Shown here: positions 1 to 6,306 of the stretch, piece by piece
Position numbering within the stretch: the first letter of the stretch is position 1
Layout of the letters: every line of letters starts with the position of its first letter
Source: an uncultured Bacteroidota bacterium
Lineage (GTDB): Bacteria; Bacteroidota; Bacteroidia; Chitinophagales; Saprospiraceae
Direction: 5' to 3'
DNA length: 7,029 bases
Assembly (NCBI GenBank): GCA_937876435.1
Contig: CALEIL010000111.1
Coordinates: forward strand, 1 to 7,029
Notes under the pieces: generated by a model
The model's database searches: none
What the model saw: the letters and a program-made list of their open reading frames with translations, nothing else
Told to the model about the DNA's origin: nothing
Program-made: the position numbers and the translations under genes

Positions 1-72
1 AGCTCGTTTACAATGATCGTTTTTCGATATCAAACTACCTCAACCATCTAAACCTCCTAAACCTTCTAAACC
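1..72. repeat. Direct repeat copy 1 (190-bp spacing)
   Basis: This stretch recurs at 191-262 with only two mismatches that I can see, both in the degenerate 3' part (positions 56 and 64). The first 55 bases are identical in both copies. It contains a small inverted motif, ATCG-TTTTT-CGAT, at about 16-28, and ends in a 9-nt-period tandem repeat (45-71). The copy begins exactly at the window edge, so the true repeat may extend further left. Function is unknown; it is not coding in any frame I could follow. Confidence 0.9.
45..71. repeat. 9-nt-period tandem repeat, three units
   Basis: Three successive units CATCTAAAC, CTCCTAAAC and CTTCTAAAC lie head to tail. On the opposite strand they read as GTTTAGANN-type units and continue into GGTTGAG. 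The period is a multiple of three, but the reverse-strand reading contains TAG and TGA codons and no start, so I treat it as a non-coding repeat. Confidence 0.8.
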
Positions 73-142
73 AATATCTGGGATGATTTGAGTTGGTTGA
101 ATAATATTACCATCCTAAACGTATTAAACCCTTTATCAGGTT

Positions 143-158
143 GGTTGAGATGGTCGAG
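143..158 (-). repeat. Inverted copy of the repeat core
   Basis: The top strand here reads GGTTGAGATGGTCGAG. It matches 14 of 16 bases of the reverse complement of 39-54 and of 229-244, the CTCAACCATCTAAACC core of the two direct repeats. The core therefore occurs in both orientations within 250 bp, so fold-back structures between neighbouring copies are possible. Confidence 0.6.
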
Positions 159-190
159 AAAAATCAGATTGGACTAACTGAGTAAAATTG

Positions 191-262
191 AGCTCGTTTA
201 CAATGATCGTTTTTCGATATCAAACTACCTCAACCATCTAAACCTTCTAAACCCTCTAAACC
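191..262. repeat. Direct repeat copy 2 (190-bp spacing)
   Basis: Second copy of the stretch at 1-72. The two copies stay in register for about 72 bases. After that the sequence diverges: copy 1 runs into unrelated sequence, while copy 2 continues with further 9-nt units. Confidence 0.9.
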
Positions 263-270
263 CTCTAACA
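235..270. repeat. 9-nt-period tandem repeat, four units
   Basis: Units CATCTAAAC, CTTCTAAAC, CCTCTAAAC and a decayed CCTCTAACA. This array has one unit more than the array at 45-71 and differs in the variable first two or three bases, as expected of a tandem array that gains, loses and mutates units. Confidence 0.8.
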
Positions 271-375
271 AGTTGTTTTAATATGCTAATCTTGAAACCC
301 TCAACCTGGTAATCTTACCATTCAACCGACATTTCTGCAATATTGATCTAAATTATCCCGGGGGATTACTGTGTG
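263..375. other. Non-coding spacer with short inverted repeat, upstream of lepB
   Basis: No gene is visible. A perfect inverted repeat, TGGTAA-TC-TTACCA, lies at 307-320. The surrounding 308-327 resembles the reverse complement of 95-111 (GGTAATATTATTCAACC against GGTAATCTTACCATTCAACC: one substitution and a 3-nt insertion). This part therefore appears to belong to the same family of inverted, partly decayed repeats as the rest of 1-270. Confidence 0.5.
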
Positions 376-416
376 TTCGCTTGTAGGTGATATCTTTATA
401 TTTTTGATTACATTTG
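376..416 (+). promoter_or_regulatory. Candidate Bacteroidota-type promoter(s) for lepB
   Basis: Two perfect matches to the Bacteroidota -7 element TAnnTTTG lie just upstream of lepB: TATTTTTG at 399-406 and TACATTTG at 409-416. The -33 element is weak: TTCG at 376-379 is 19 nt from the first, and TTG at 381-383 is about 25 nt from the second. Either would place transcription start about 13-23 nt before the lepB start codon. The region is AT-rich, so chance matches are possible. Confidence 0.4.
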
Positions 417-435
417 ATGGAAAATTTATCGACTC

Positions 436-2004
436 GTGGGAATATTAATTTTTGTTCTGATTTCGTATCTATTATTGTGTTTTACCCTGGCCCCTTTGTT
501 TCGACGGGCCGGCTCAGACCCCAAAAAAGCCTGGATTCCAGGCGTCAATTTCGCCGAGTGGGCGCATATCATAGGCCGTAAAAAATCGTTTGCCTGGTGG
601 TTACTTTTCCCTATAGTCAACATATTTATATACTGCGGAATGGCCATCGACATGGCCCGATCTTTTGGGAAGCTTGGATTCTGGGATTCCGTACTGGCTG
701 TGGTGTATGCCCCGCTGTCATTTTTCCTGATTGACAGGGAGAACTTACCCTACCAGGGAAAAATCGTTCAACTTGAAAGACAATACCGGGAGCAAATCAA
801 AGAAGCCCATGAAGCCGGTGACAAACTCAAGGTTCAAAGACTGACATCGAAGAATCCATACCAGAAAGGAGCTGGCCGGGAATGGATCGAATCGCTCGTT
901 TTCGCCGTTTTTGCTGCCGCTTTCATCCGGATGTTTTTGATAGAAGCCTTTATTATTCCTACTTCATCGATGGAGGGATCCCTGGAAGTGGGTGATTTCC
1001 TGTTTGTATCCAAAGTCAATTTCGGAATCCGGACACCCATGACGGTGGCCATGGTACCCCTTTTACACAACAGGATTGGTTTTTTGAACAAGGAGTCATA
1101 TCTGGAAGAACCCAGTCTTCCTTACTACAGACTTCCTGCCCTCGAGAAAATCGAAAGACATGACAACGTGGTCTTTAACTATCCGGAAGGAGATAGCGTG
1201 GTATTGACCCCCGGACGGACCTTTAGTGTATACGACCTCCGCAGACGCGGGATGCTGGGTCAGGTAAATCCCGATGCGATCATCACGCGGCCGATGGACA
1301 AAATGGACCACTACATCAAGAGAACAATCGGACTACCGGGTGACGATCTGGAGATTCGGGAAGGGATCGTATACATCAATGGCGAAGCGATCGATCAACC
1401 CGAAATGGTGCAATTTACTTACAGGGTAACCTCTACCGCCGGGGAAATCAATACCAATACACTGGACAGAATAGGTGTCCATATCAATGATCATCCCAGG
1501 GCAGCGGATCATTATTACAATCTTAGTAAGGACGAGGTGGAAGCCATCCGAAATCTCGGAAATGATATCCAGGTGTCCTACGTCACACCGAGCCATATGG
1601 ACGACGCGCTTTATCCGCATCGGGATGATTTATTTCCGGATTGGACCACAGATCAATACGGTCCCATACATATCCCTGCCAAAGGAGAATCGGTCGAACT
1701 GACTCCCCAAAACCTCGCGATGTATAAGCGGGTCATCGACATATACGAAGACAACGATCTGGTGATCAACGGAGACCAGATCCTCATCAATGGAAGCCCT
1801 GCCACCAGCTATACATTCCGTTACGACTACTACTGGATGATGGGAGACAACCGCCACAATTCGGAGGATTCCCGATTCTGGGGTTTCGTACCGGAAACGC
1901 ACATCGTTGGGAAGCCTATGTTTATCTGGATGTCATTAAAAAATAGTAAATTGTCGGATGGAATAAGATGGAACCGAATATTCAATTCAGCGAATAAAAA
2001 ATAG
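436..2004 (+). CDS. lepB: Signal peptidase I (leader peptidase)
   Basis: Membrane-bound serine protease (S26 family) that cleaves signal peptides from Sec-exported proteins on the outer face of the inner membrane. About four hydrophobic segments are visible (residues ~1-20, 51-70, 83-98, 151-173); the first three form the extra N-terminal membrane region seen in Bacteroidota LepB. A charged linker (~105-145) follows. Catalytic Ser178 lies in PTSSMEGSL and the general base Lys295 in YIKRTIGLPGD. The third conserved box, GDNRHNSEDSRFWGFVP, lies at ~470-486. Between the Lys box and that box sits an insertion of roughly 130 residues (~325-460), which is why the protein has 522 residues against about 324 in E. 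coli; long forms are normal in this phylum. The start is GTG with no clear Shine-Dalgarno site. The in-frame stop TGA at 415-417 leaves almost no room for an earlier start; the ATG at 417 is out of frame. Confidence 0.96.
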   Translation: MGILIFVLISYLLLCFTLAPLFRRAGSDPKKAWIPGVNFAEWAHIIGRKKSFAWWLLFPIVNIFIYCGMAIDMARSFGKLGFWDSVLAVVYAPLSFFLIDRENLPYQGKIVQLERQYREQIKEAHEAGDKLKVQRLTSKNPYQKGAGREWIESLVFAVFAAAFIRMFLIEAFIIPTSSMEGSLEVGDFLFVSKVNFGIRTPMTVAMVPLLHNRIGFLNKESYLEEPSLPYYRLPALEKIERHDNVVFNYPEGDSVVLTPGRTFSVYDLRRRGMLGQVNPDAIITRPMDKMDHYIKRTIGLPGDDLEIREGIVYINGEAIDQPEMVQFTYRVTSTAGEINTNTLDRIGVHINDHPRAADHYYNLSKDEVEAIRNLGNDIQVSYVTPSHMDDALYPHRDDLFPDWTTDQYGPIHIPAKGESVELTPQNLAMYKRVIDIYEDNDLVINGDQILINGSPATSYTFRYDYYWMMGDNRHNSEDSRFWGFVPETHIVGKPMFIWMSLKNSKLSDGIRWNRIFNSANKK

Positions 2005-2191
2005 CCTCAATGGTAAGAGCTCAAGACAATACGTCCATATGGTGCCTGTTAATAAATTTCAATCAAATAATACGTCAAACGTTGCCAAAGGAAGCTAGTG
2101 CTCCGTTTCATAAATTACGAATAATTTTGGCGGCTTCTTTTTCACCATCTCGTCCTCAACATGCCTCACCATAACTTAGACTATGACTACG
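2005..2191. other. Intergenic region after lepB
   Basis: No gene or RNA is recognised. There is no strong terminator hairpin; the best fold is a weak bulged stem, GGAAGC-TAGT-GCTCC (about 2090-2104), without a following T-run. The gap of about 240 bp and the promoter-like element at its right end suggest that the next gene is transcribed separately from lepB. Confidence 0.4.
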
Positions 2192-2223
2192 TTTGCTTCT
2201 CGATCTAACAAAAAATAACCTTG
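2192..2223 (+). promoter_or_regulatory. Candidate promoter for the propeller-protease pair
   Basis: TTTG at 2192-2195 and TAACCTTG at 2216-2223 (one mismatch to TAnnTTTG) are separated by 20 nt, which fits the Bacteroidota -33/-7 arrangement. Transcription would start around 2230, leaving a leader of only about 13 nt before the ATG at 2243. Support is by pattern alone. Confidence 0.4.
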
Positions 2224-2242
2224 CCAAAAGCATCAATTTCTT

Positions 2243-3172
2243 ATGAATCAGAACACTAGTAGAGGTCAAAAAAATTACAGAAATACTTATAGAGATTTCG
2301 GATTTGATGCAATTAGAGCATTGGGGATCGTGCTACTTTTCACCGGGACAGCCGCTGCCCAGGAATCCTCGAATGCTTACCTGCTGGAATGGACCACACC
2401 GACCGATTCAGAGTTTGAAATGACCAGACTCGATCTGTTGACCGGATTCAATTCGAAAGGCTACAATAATCAACCGTTCATAGCCGGAAGCGATTTGTAC
2501 CTATCATCGACCTGGAACGAAAAAGATCACAGCAATCCCAATATCGTAGCACTCAATATCAACCGGCGATCGATCCGCCAAATCACCGACACCCCCGATG
2601 GAGAGTTTTCCCCTACCCGCAAGGGAGATCACCTTTATTTTATCCGGTTGAATCCCGAAACGGAATTTCAGGAACTTTGGAAATATGATGGGCGGGAACT
2701 CATGAAAGTGATCCCTGAAACCAACGTGGCCTACTTCCATGTCGTTTCGCCTGACAGGTTGGCGGTTGTGCTGATAGAAAACAATCAGCTGAACCTGTAC
2801 GACATCGATCTGGTGACCAACGAAAAGAAGAAAATTATCGATAACGCCGGAAGGTCTCTGAGTTACAGTTCCAACGGGGTATTGTATTTCGTGCACAAAT
2901 ACAACCAGGATACCTGGTACATCAAATCGTACGATATACTAACCGGATTGGTCAAAATCGTATGTAAAACGATCCCGGGGGCTGAAGATTTTTACCTGGA
3001 AAAAGATAGATACTTCTGGATGGGGAGCGACAACCGGATCTACCGATCCACTCTCCAGAATGGATTGGCGTCACCCTGGAACAATATTTTCAACCTGGAA
3101 GAATACCCGTTGAATAATATCGGAAGATTGTGCGTTATAGGTGATAATCAACTGGTATTTATCAACCAATAA
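2243..3172 (+). CDS. Secreted TolB/PD40-like beta-propeller protein
   Basis: 309-residue protein without an identifiable enzyme motif. A signal peptide is likely: a long basic n-region (1-25), hydrophobic ALGIVLLFTGTAAA, and cleavage after AAA before Q40. From ~66 to the end it consists of repeated beta-strand units of about 40-45 residues. Examples are NNQPFIAGSDLYLSST (75-90), DGEFSPTRKGDHLYFIR (119-135), LSYSSNGVLYFVHKY (206-220) and EDFYLEKDRYFWMGSDNRIY (248-267), as in WD40-like/PD40 or TolB-type propellers. I count about five blades, so the propeller may be small or partly degenerate. Such domains usually bind proteins, peptides or glycans, and the ligand cannot be read from sequence. 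There is no T9SS tail or lipobox, so it is probably periplasmic. The stop codon is 10 bp before the start of the S8 protease, suggesting co-transcription. The first ~30 codons are richer in A/T (AAA, AAT, AGA, AGT) than the rest. No Shine-Dalgarno site is seen. Confidence 0.75.
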   Translation: MNQNTSRGQKNYRNTYRDFGFDAIRALGIVLLFTGTAAAQESSNAYLLEWTTPTDSEFEMTRLDLLTGFNSKGYNNQPFIAGSDLYLSSTWNEKDHSNPNIVALNINRRSIRQITDTPDGEFSPTRKGDHLYFIRLNPETEFQELWKYDGRELMKVIPETNVAYFHVVSPDRLAVVLIENNQLNLYDIDLVTNEKKKIIDNAGRSLSYSSNGVLYFVHKYNQDTWYIKSYDILTGLVKIVCKTIPGAEDFYLEKDRYFWMGSDNRIYRSTLQNGLASPWNNIFNLEEYPLNNIGRLCVIGDNQLVFINQ

Positions 3173-3182
3173 TCTCAATTCC

Positions 3183-4799
3183 GTGTATATTTTTCGCTAT
3201 TTCTTTCTCGCTGGTCTATTGGTGTTTACTGGATTGAACCTTAGTGCCCAGTCGCAAAATTCCTATATCATCCAGATCCCTGAGACGGGTGATCCTCTCC
3301 GAATCCACCAGTATTTTTCTGAAAAAAACATCCACATTGAATTGACGGAAATTGCCAGAAGTATCAATGCGTGGCTTCTGGTTCCTGCAAGGACAGGTAC
3401 CCGTCAGTCCTCAGACATATCCTCATTGCTCGCGCAATGTCCGGATATCGCGGTATTTCAACCCAACAGAACACTTCAACCCCGTAGGATCATACCCAAC
3501 GACCCAAAGTTTCCCGAACAATGGTATCTTGATCTGATTAAAATGCCCGAGGCCTGGGAACTGACTACCGGTCTGACCACTTCCGGCTCCGCTCAGCCCG
3601 TAATTGGCGTTTTGGAAGCAGGGTATGATTTCAGTCGTACGGATCTGCAGGGTTTGCTCTTTGAAAATCCAGGTGAAATACCAGGCAATGGCCTGGATGA
3701 CGACCTCAATGGCTACGTGGATGATGTCAACGGATGGAACTTTGACAGCGATAGCGACGATCACTACATCGACTATACCTACCATGGCGACGCGGTGATT
3801 TCCATCATGGCAGCCAAAAGTGACAATCAGGTGGGCGTGGCAGGTATCAACTGGCACGCAAAGATACTACCCCTGACCCTCGAAGCGAGAAATACAGAAG
3901 CCGCTACAATAGAAGCATACGAGTATTTTTATCAAATGCGGAAAACATACAACGAAACCAAAGGAGCCAAAGGGGCTTTTATCGTGGCAACCAACAGCTC
4001 ATTTGGACTGGATGGTCTCTTTGAAGAAGATGCTCCCCTGTTCTGTAATATGTATTCCAAAATGGGATCGGTGGGAATCCTGAGCGTGGGTGCTACTTCC
4101 AATCAGGACGTCAACGTAGACGTTCATGGTGATTTGCCCAGTTCTTGTTCTTCGGACAAATTGATCGTAGTCAATTCCATCGACAAAACTCTTTTGAATC
4201 AATATTCCGGCAGAGGTGTCATCAATGTGGATCTCGCAGCTCCGGCACAAAATATTCTCGTGGTTTCAGCCCCCGGAGAATTCATAGACGATTCCGGAAC
4301 TTCTTTCGCAGCACCACAGATCAGTGGAGTAATCAGCCTGGCGTACAGCCTGAATCTGGACAGTATGAACAGAGCGATCGGATCAGATCCTGTGCGTGTG
4401 GCGGAAACCATCCGAACCTGTATGTTGCAAAATACAACGGCCGCTCCCGACCTCTCCGATGAAAACGCTACGGGTGGATACCTCAATGCCCTGGCTACCC
4501 TCCAGTGCGTGAGAAACAGATACCATATCCCCGAATCGGATAAACCAATCACCTTTGTCAATCTCTATCCCAACGCTGCCACCGAAAGTCTTCATGTGAA
4601 TTACGCGGTCAAAAATCCCGGACAAAACATAGACGTGCTGATCTATGATATGCTCGGCAGAGAGGTATACCGATCCCTGCTCAATCCGACGCTTGACAAT
4701 CCGGCTATCTTCAACGTGAGAACATTGGCCGCAGGTGTATACACTCTGACTTTCATCCAAAATGGGCACGCCTCATCCAGGCAATTTGTAAAACTCTAA
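3183..4799 (+). CDS. Secreted subtilisin-like S8 peptidase with T9SS sorting domain; catalytic Asp replaced by Glu
   Basis: 538 residues counted from GTG 3183. This start gives a clean signal peptide (MYIFRYFFLAGLLVFTGLNLSA, cut before Q23); an in-frame GTG at 3141 would add 14 residues, overlap the upstream gene and spoil the n-region. An I9-like propeptide spans ~27-95, followed by the S8 domain (~110-400). His201 (YHGDAV) and Ser374 (GTSFAAP) of the triad are present, as are the structural TNSSFG motif (270-275) and a likely oxyanion Asn307 in GATSNQDVNVD. The first triad position, normally Asp in V-[IL]-D-x-G, is Glu145 (GVLEAGYD). An acidic, possibly calcium-binding loop, NGLDDDLNGYVDDVNGWNF, lies at 169-187. 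The C-terminal ~85 residues are a type A T9SS sorting domain: LYPNAATESL, IYDMLGREVY, LAAGVYTLTF, ending KL. Export is thus Sec, then T9SS to the surface or medium. It is probably co-transcribed with the upstream propeller gene. Fold and location are clear; activity is uncertain because of Glu145. Confidence 0.92.
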   Translation: MYIFRYFFLAGLLVFTGLNLSAQSQNSYIIQIPETGDPLRIHQYFSEKNIHIELTEIARSINAWLLVPARTGTRQSSDISSLLAQCPDIAVFQPNRTLQPRRIIPNDPKFPEQWYLDLIKMPEAWELTTGLTTSGSAQPVIGVLEAGYDFSRTDLQGLLFENPGEIPGNGLDDDLNGYVDDVNGWNFDSDSDDHYIDYTYHGDAVISIMAAKSDNQVGVAGINWHAKILPLTLEARNTEAATIEAYEYFYQMRKTYNETKGAKGAFIVATNSSFGLDGLFEEDAPLFCNMYSKMGSVGILSVGATSNQDVNVDVHGDLPSSCSSDKLIVVNSIDKTLLNQYSGRGVINVDLAAPAQNILVVSAPGEFIDDSGTSFAAPQISGVISLAYSLNLDSMNRAIGSDPVRVAETIRTCMLQNTTAAPDLSDENATGGYLNALATLQCVRNRYHIPESDKPITFVNLYPNAATESLHVNYAVKNPGQNIDVLIYDMLGREVYRSLLNPTLDNPAIFNVRTLAAGVYTLTFIQNGHASSRQFVKL

Positions 4800-4920
4800 C
4801 CTTCCGGAAACAATGAAATCTCTTTTTAGGATATGATTCCTTTGATGGGATCCACCAGGCATTCACAATCTCAGTTATTTTCACGATATTTGGTTGGACC
4901 TCCTCAAATCTACTGTGGCC
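4800..4920. other. Short intergenic gap
   Basis: About 120 bp between the protease and the lactonase-like gene. It contains a small palindrome, TTCCGGAA (4802-4809), and a weak -7-like TTCCTTTG (4837-4844). No T-tailed terminator hairpin is visible, so read-through from the protease gene cannot be excluded. Confidence 0.3.
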
Positions 4921-5925
4921 ATGGTAAAATGGAAATATTCAGTTCTGAAAGTAATCGGTGTATTAATACTCATCCCTGGACTGGGTATCGCCCAGAATCG
5001 ATTCTCCATCGAGATTCTCGACCGGGAAGCCGAGCAGGTTTTAAGCCCTGATGCGAAAATTGAAATCATCGGTACCGGGTTTATGTGGACGGAAGGTCCC
5101 CTCTATGTGGAAGACGGAGATTATCTGCTCGTGTCAGACATCCCCCAAAATAAGGTCTTCAAAATAGACAGCACCGGTCGTACACTGGAATATCTTCACC
5201 CTTCCGGATTTCTTGGAAGTCATTTCACCGGGGAAGAACCCGGATCCAATGCCTTGCTCTTGAATCAGGAGGGAAACCTGGTTCTGATGCAACACGGCGA
5301 GCGACGGGTTGGCCTGATGAAAGCACCCCTGGATGATCCCAAACCAATCTACGAATCTCTTGCAGAGCGGTACAAAGGCCAACGATTCAATAGCCCAAAC
5401 GATGGAGTATTTGATAAAAATGGAAATTTATACTTTACCGATCCGATATACGGACTTCCCCAGCGGGCTGCCGACCCCCAAAGAGAGCTCGAATTTTGCG
5501 GTGTATTCTGCCTGAAAAAATCAGGTGAAGTCGTTTTACTGGATTCGCTGACCCGACCCAATGGGATTGCCCTCTCCCCGGATGGGAATCACCTGTACGT
5601 GGCGGTGTCTGACCCCCACCATGCCGTATGGTACCAATATAAATTGACCAGAAAAGGAAAGCTAAAAAAGAGGAAAATTTTGTACGATGTCACCCACCTG
5701 GTAGGACAGGAAGGTCAGCAGGGATTACCTGATGGAATGAAGGTACACAGCAGTGGGTTCATATTTGCTTCTGGTCCGGGAGGTCTTTGGGTATTCAACT
5801 CACGGGGAACGCCGCTCGCTAGAATCTATACCGGCAAAAACACGTCCAATTGTGCTTTTTCAGGGGATGAAAAAACACTTTTTATCACGGCCGATGATCT
5901 CGTACTGGAAGTCGGACTGAAATAA
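4921..5925 (+). CDS. Secreted SMP-30/gluconolactonase/LRE-like protein
   Basis: 334-residue six-bladed propeller of the SMP-30/gluconolactonase family, whose members hydrolyse sugar lactones or other cyclic esters using one divalent metal ion. ATG 4921 gives a good signal peptide (basic MVKWK, hydrophobic VIGVLILIPGLGIA, cut before Q25); a TTG at 4894 would add nine residues and is less likely. The family metal-ligand positions appear intact: Glu58 in WTEGPL, Asn160 in NSPNDGVF, Asn214 in RPNGIALSPDG and Asp271 in GLPDGMKV. The C-terminal GPGGLWVFNSRGTPLARI stretch is typical of the bacterial gluconolactonase branch. The signal peptide implies a periplasmic or exported enzyme acting on imported or extracellular substrates, but the substrate cannot be assigned. 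There is no T9SS tail. The gene lies 121 bp after the protease gene, with no sign of functional coupling. Confidence 0.9.
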   Translation: MVKWKYSVLKVIGVLILIPGLGIAQNRFSIEILDREAEQVLSPDAKIEIIGTGFMWTEGPLYVEDGDYLLVSDIPQNKVFKIDSTGRTLEYLHPSGFLGSHFTGEEPGSNALLLNQEGNLVLMQHGERRVGLMKAPLDDPKPIYESLAERYKGQRFNSPNDGVFDKNGNLYFTDPIYGLPQRAADPQRELEFCGVFCLKKSGEVVLLDSLTRPNGIALSPDGNHLYVAVSDPHHAVWYQYKLTRKGKLKKRKILYDVTHLVGQEGQQGLPDGMKVHSSGFIFASGPGGLWVFNSRGTPLARIYTGKNTSNCAFSGDEKTLFITADDLVLEVGLK

Positions 5926-6045
5926 ATAACTTTTAATTTAACGCCTATATGCCAGGAAGGATGGTCCTGCCTATCCAGACATGGGATGTCTCACCCGTTT
6001 TACAACCAAGGAGCCATATCAACATCAGAAATTTAACAGATTCAG

Positions 6046-6062
6046 TACAACGTGATGTTGTA
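6046..6062. repeat. Perfect short inverted repeat / hairpin
   Basis: TACAAC-GTGAT-GTTGTA: perfect 6-bp arms around a 5-nt loop. The right arm overlaps TGATGTTG (6053-6060), which also pairs with CAACATCA at 6020-6027, so two alternative stems share the same bases. No T-run follows, so it is not a standard terminator. It could be an operator or a small RNA structure; function is unknown. Confidence 0.45.
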
Positions 6063-6271
6063 AGGAGTGTCATAGGTGAATACATTTCGGAATATGCGCA
6101 GAGCTGTCAAATCTTTTACCAATTATCCCCAGTATACCTGCATCTGAGCTACTCAGAAACGCCTTTCCGGAGCAAACTCTGGTCTGTCTGGGCTGCCCGT
6201 CCGTGGACTTTCACCGGCAGGTAGGAAGACGTTTGATGGTAGTTAAATTCTGATAACAGAGTACTATAAAA

Positions 6272-6296
6272 GCAACTATTCTCGTATTACAGTTGC
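6272..6296. repeat. Inverted repeat just upstream of the small ORF
   Basis: GCAACT (6272-6277) and AGTTGC (6291-6296) are perfect inverted arms separated by 13 nt, ending 10 nt before the ATG at 6307. The right arm overlaps a near-match to the Bacteroidota -7 element (TACAGTTG, 6288-6295). The position would suit an operator or a translation-controlling stem, but the arms are short enough to arise by chance. Confidence 0.35.
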
Positions 6297-6306
6297 AAAT
6301 TATATC

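Larger units (their letters stand above)
5926..6306. other. Intergenic region without a convincing gene
   Basis: This 381-bp stretch holds a 91-codon open frame (5949-6224), but its translation has no recognisable domain, no signal peptide and no ribosome binding site. Another frame is open from 6080 to 6252 without an ATG. Neither looks coding. A small hairpin, CAGGA-7nt-TCCTG, lies at 5953-5969, shortly after the lactonase stop, but lacks a T-run. Two better inverted repeats are listed separately. The stretch from about 6150 to 6225 is more GC-rich than its surroundings and could be a decayed gene fragment. Confidence 0.4.

Noticed and set aside
1..270. Possible CRISPR array
   Set aside because: Only two long direct copies 190 bp apart, degenerate 9-nt units and no uniform repeat-spacer structure; no cas gene is present.
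45..270. Possible repeat-encoded peptide (Lys-Pro or Asn-Leu type units) in the 9-nt arrays
   Set aside because: The frames carrying the repeats have no start codon and soon meet stops on both sides.
2085..2106. Terminator after lepB
   Set aside because: The stem is short and bulged, and no T-run follows.
3423..3857. 144-codon open frame on the - strand
   Set aside because: Lies entirely inside the S8 peptidase gene, which has clear domains on the + strand.
4837..4844. TTCCTTTG as a promoter -7 element for the lactonase gene
   Set aside because: It mismatches the second position of TAnnTTTG, and no TTTG-like -33 element lies at the right distance.
4833..5051. 72-codon + strand frame overlapping the start of the lactonase gene
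   Set aside because: Mostly overlaps the well-supported SMP-30 coding region in another frame, so it is a shadow.
5949..6224. 91-codon open reading frame starting at an ATG after the lactonase gene
   Set aside because: No recognisable domain, signal peptide or ribosome binding site, and its amino-acid make-up looks like a chance frame. Kept only as part of the intergenic description.
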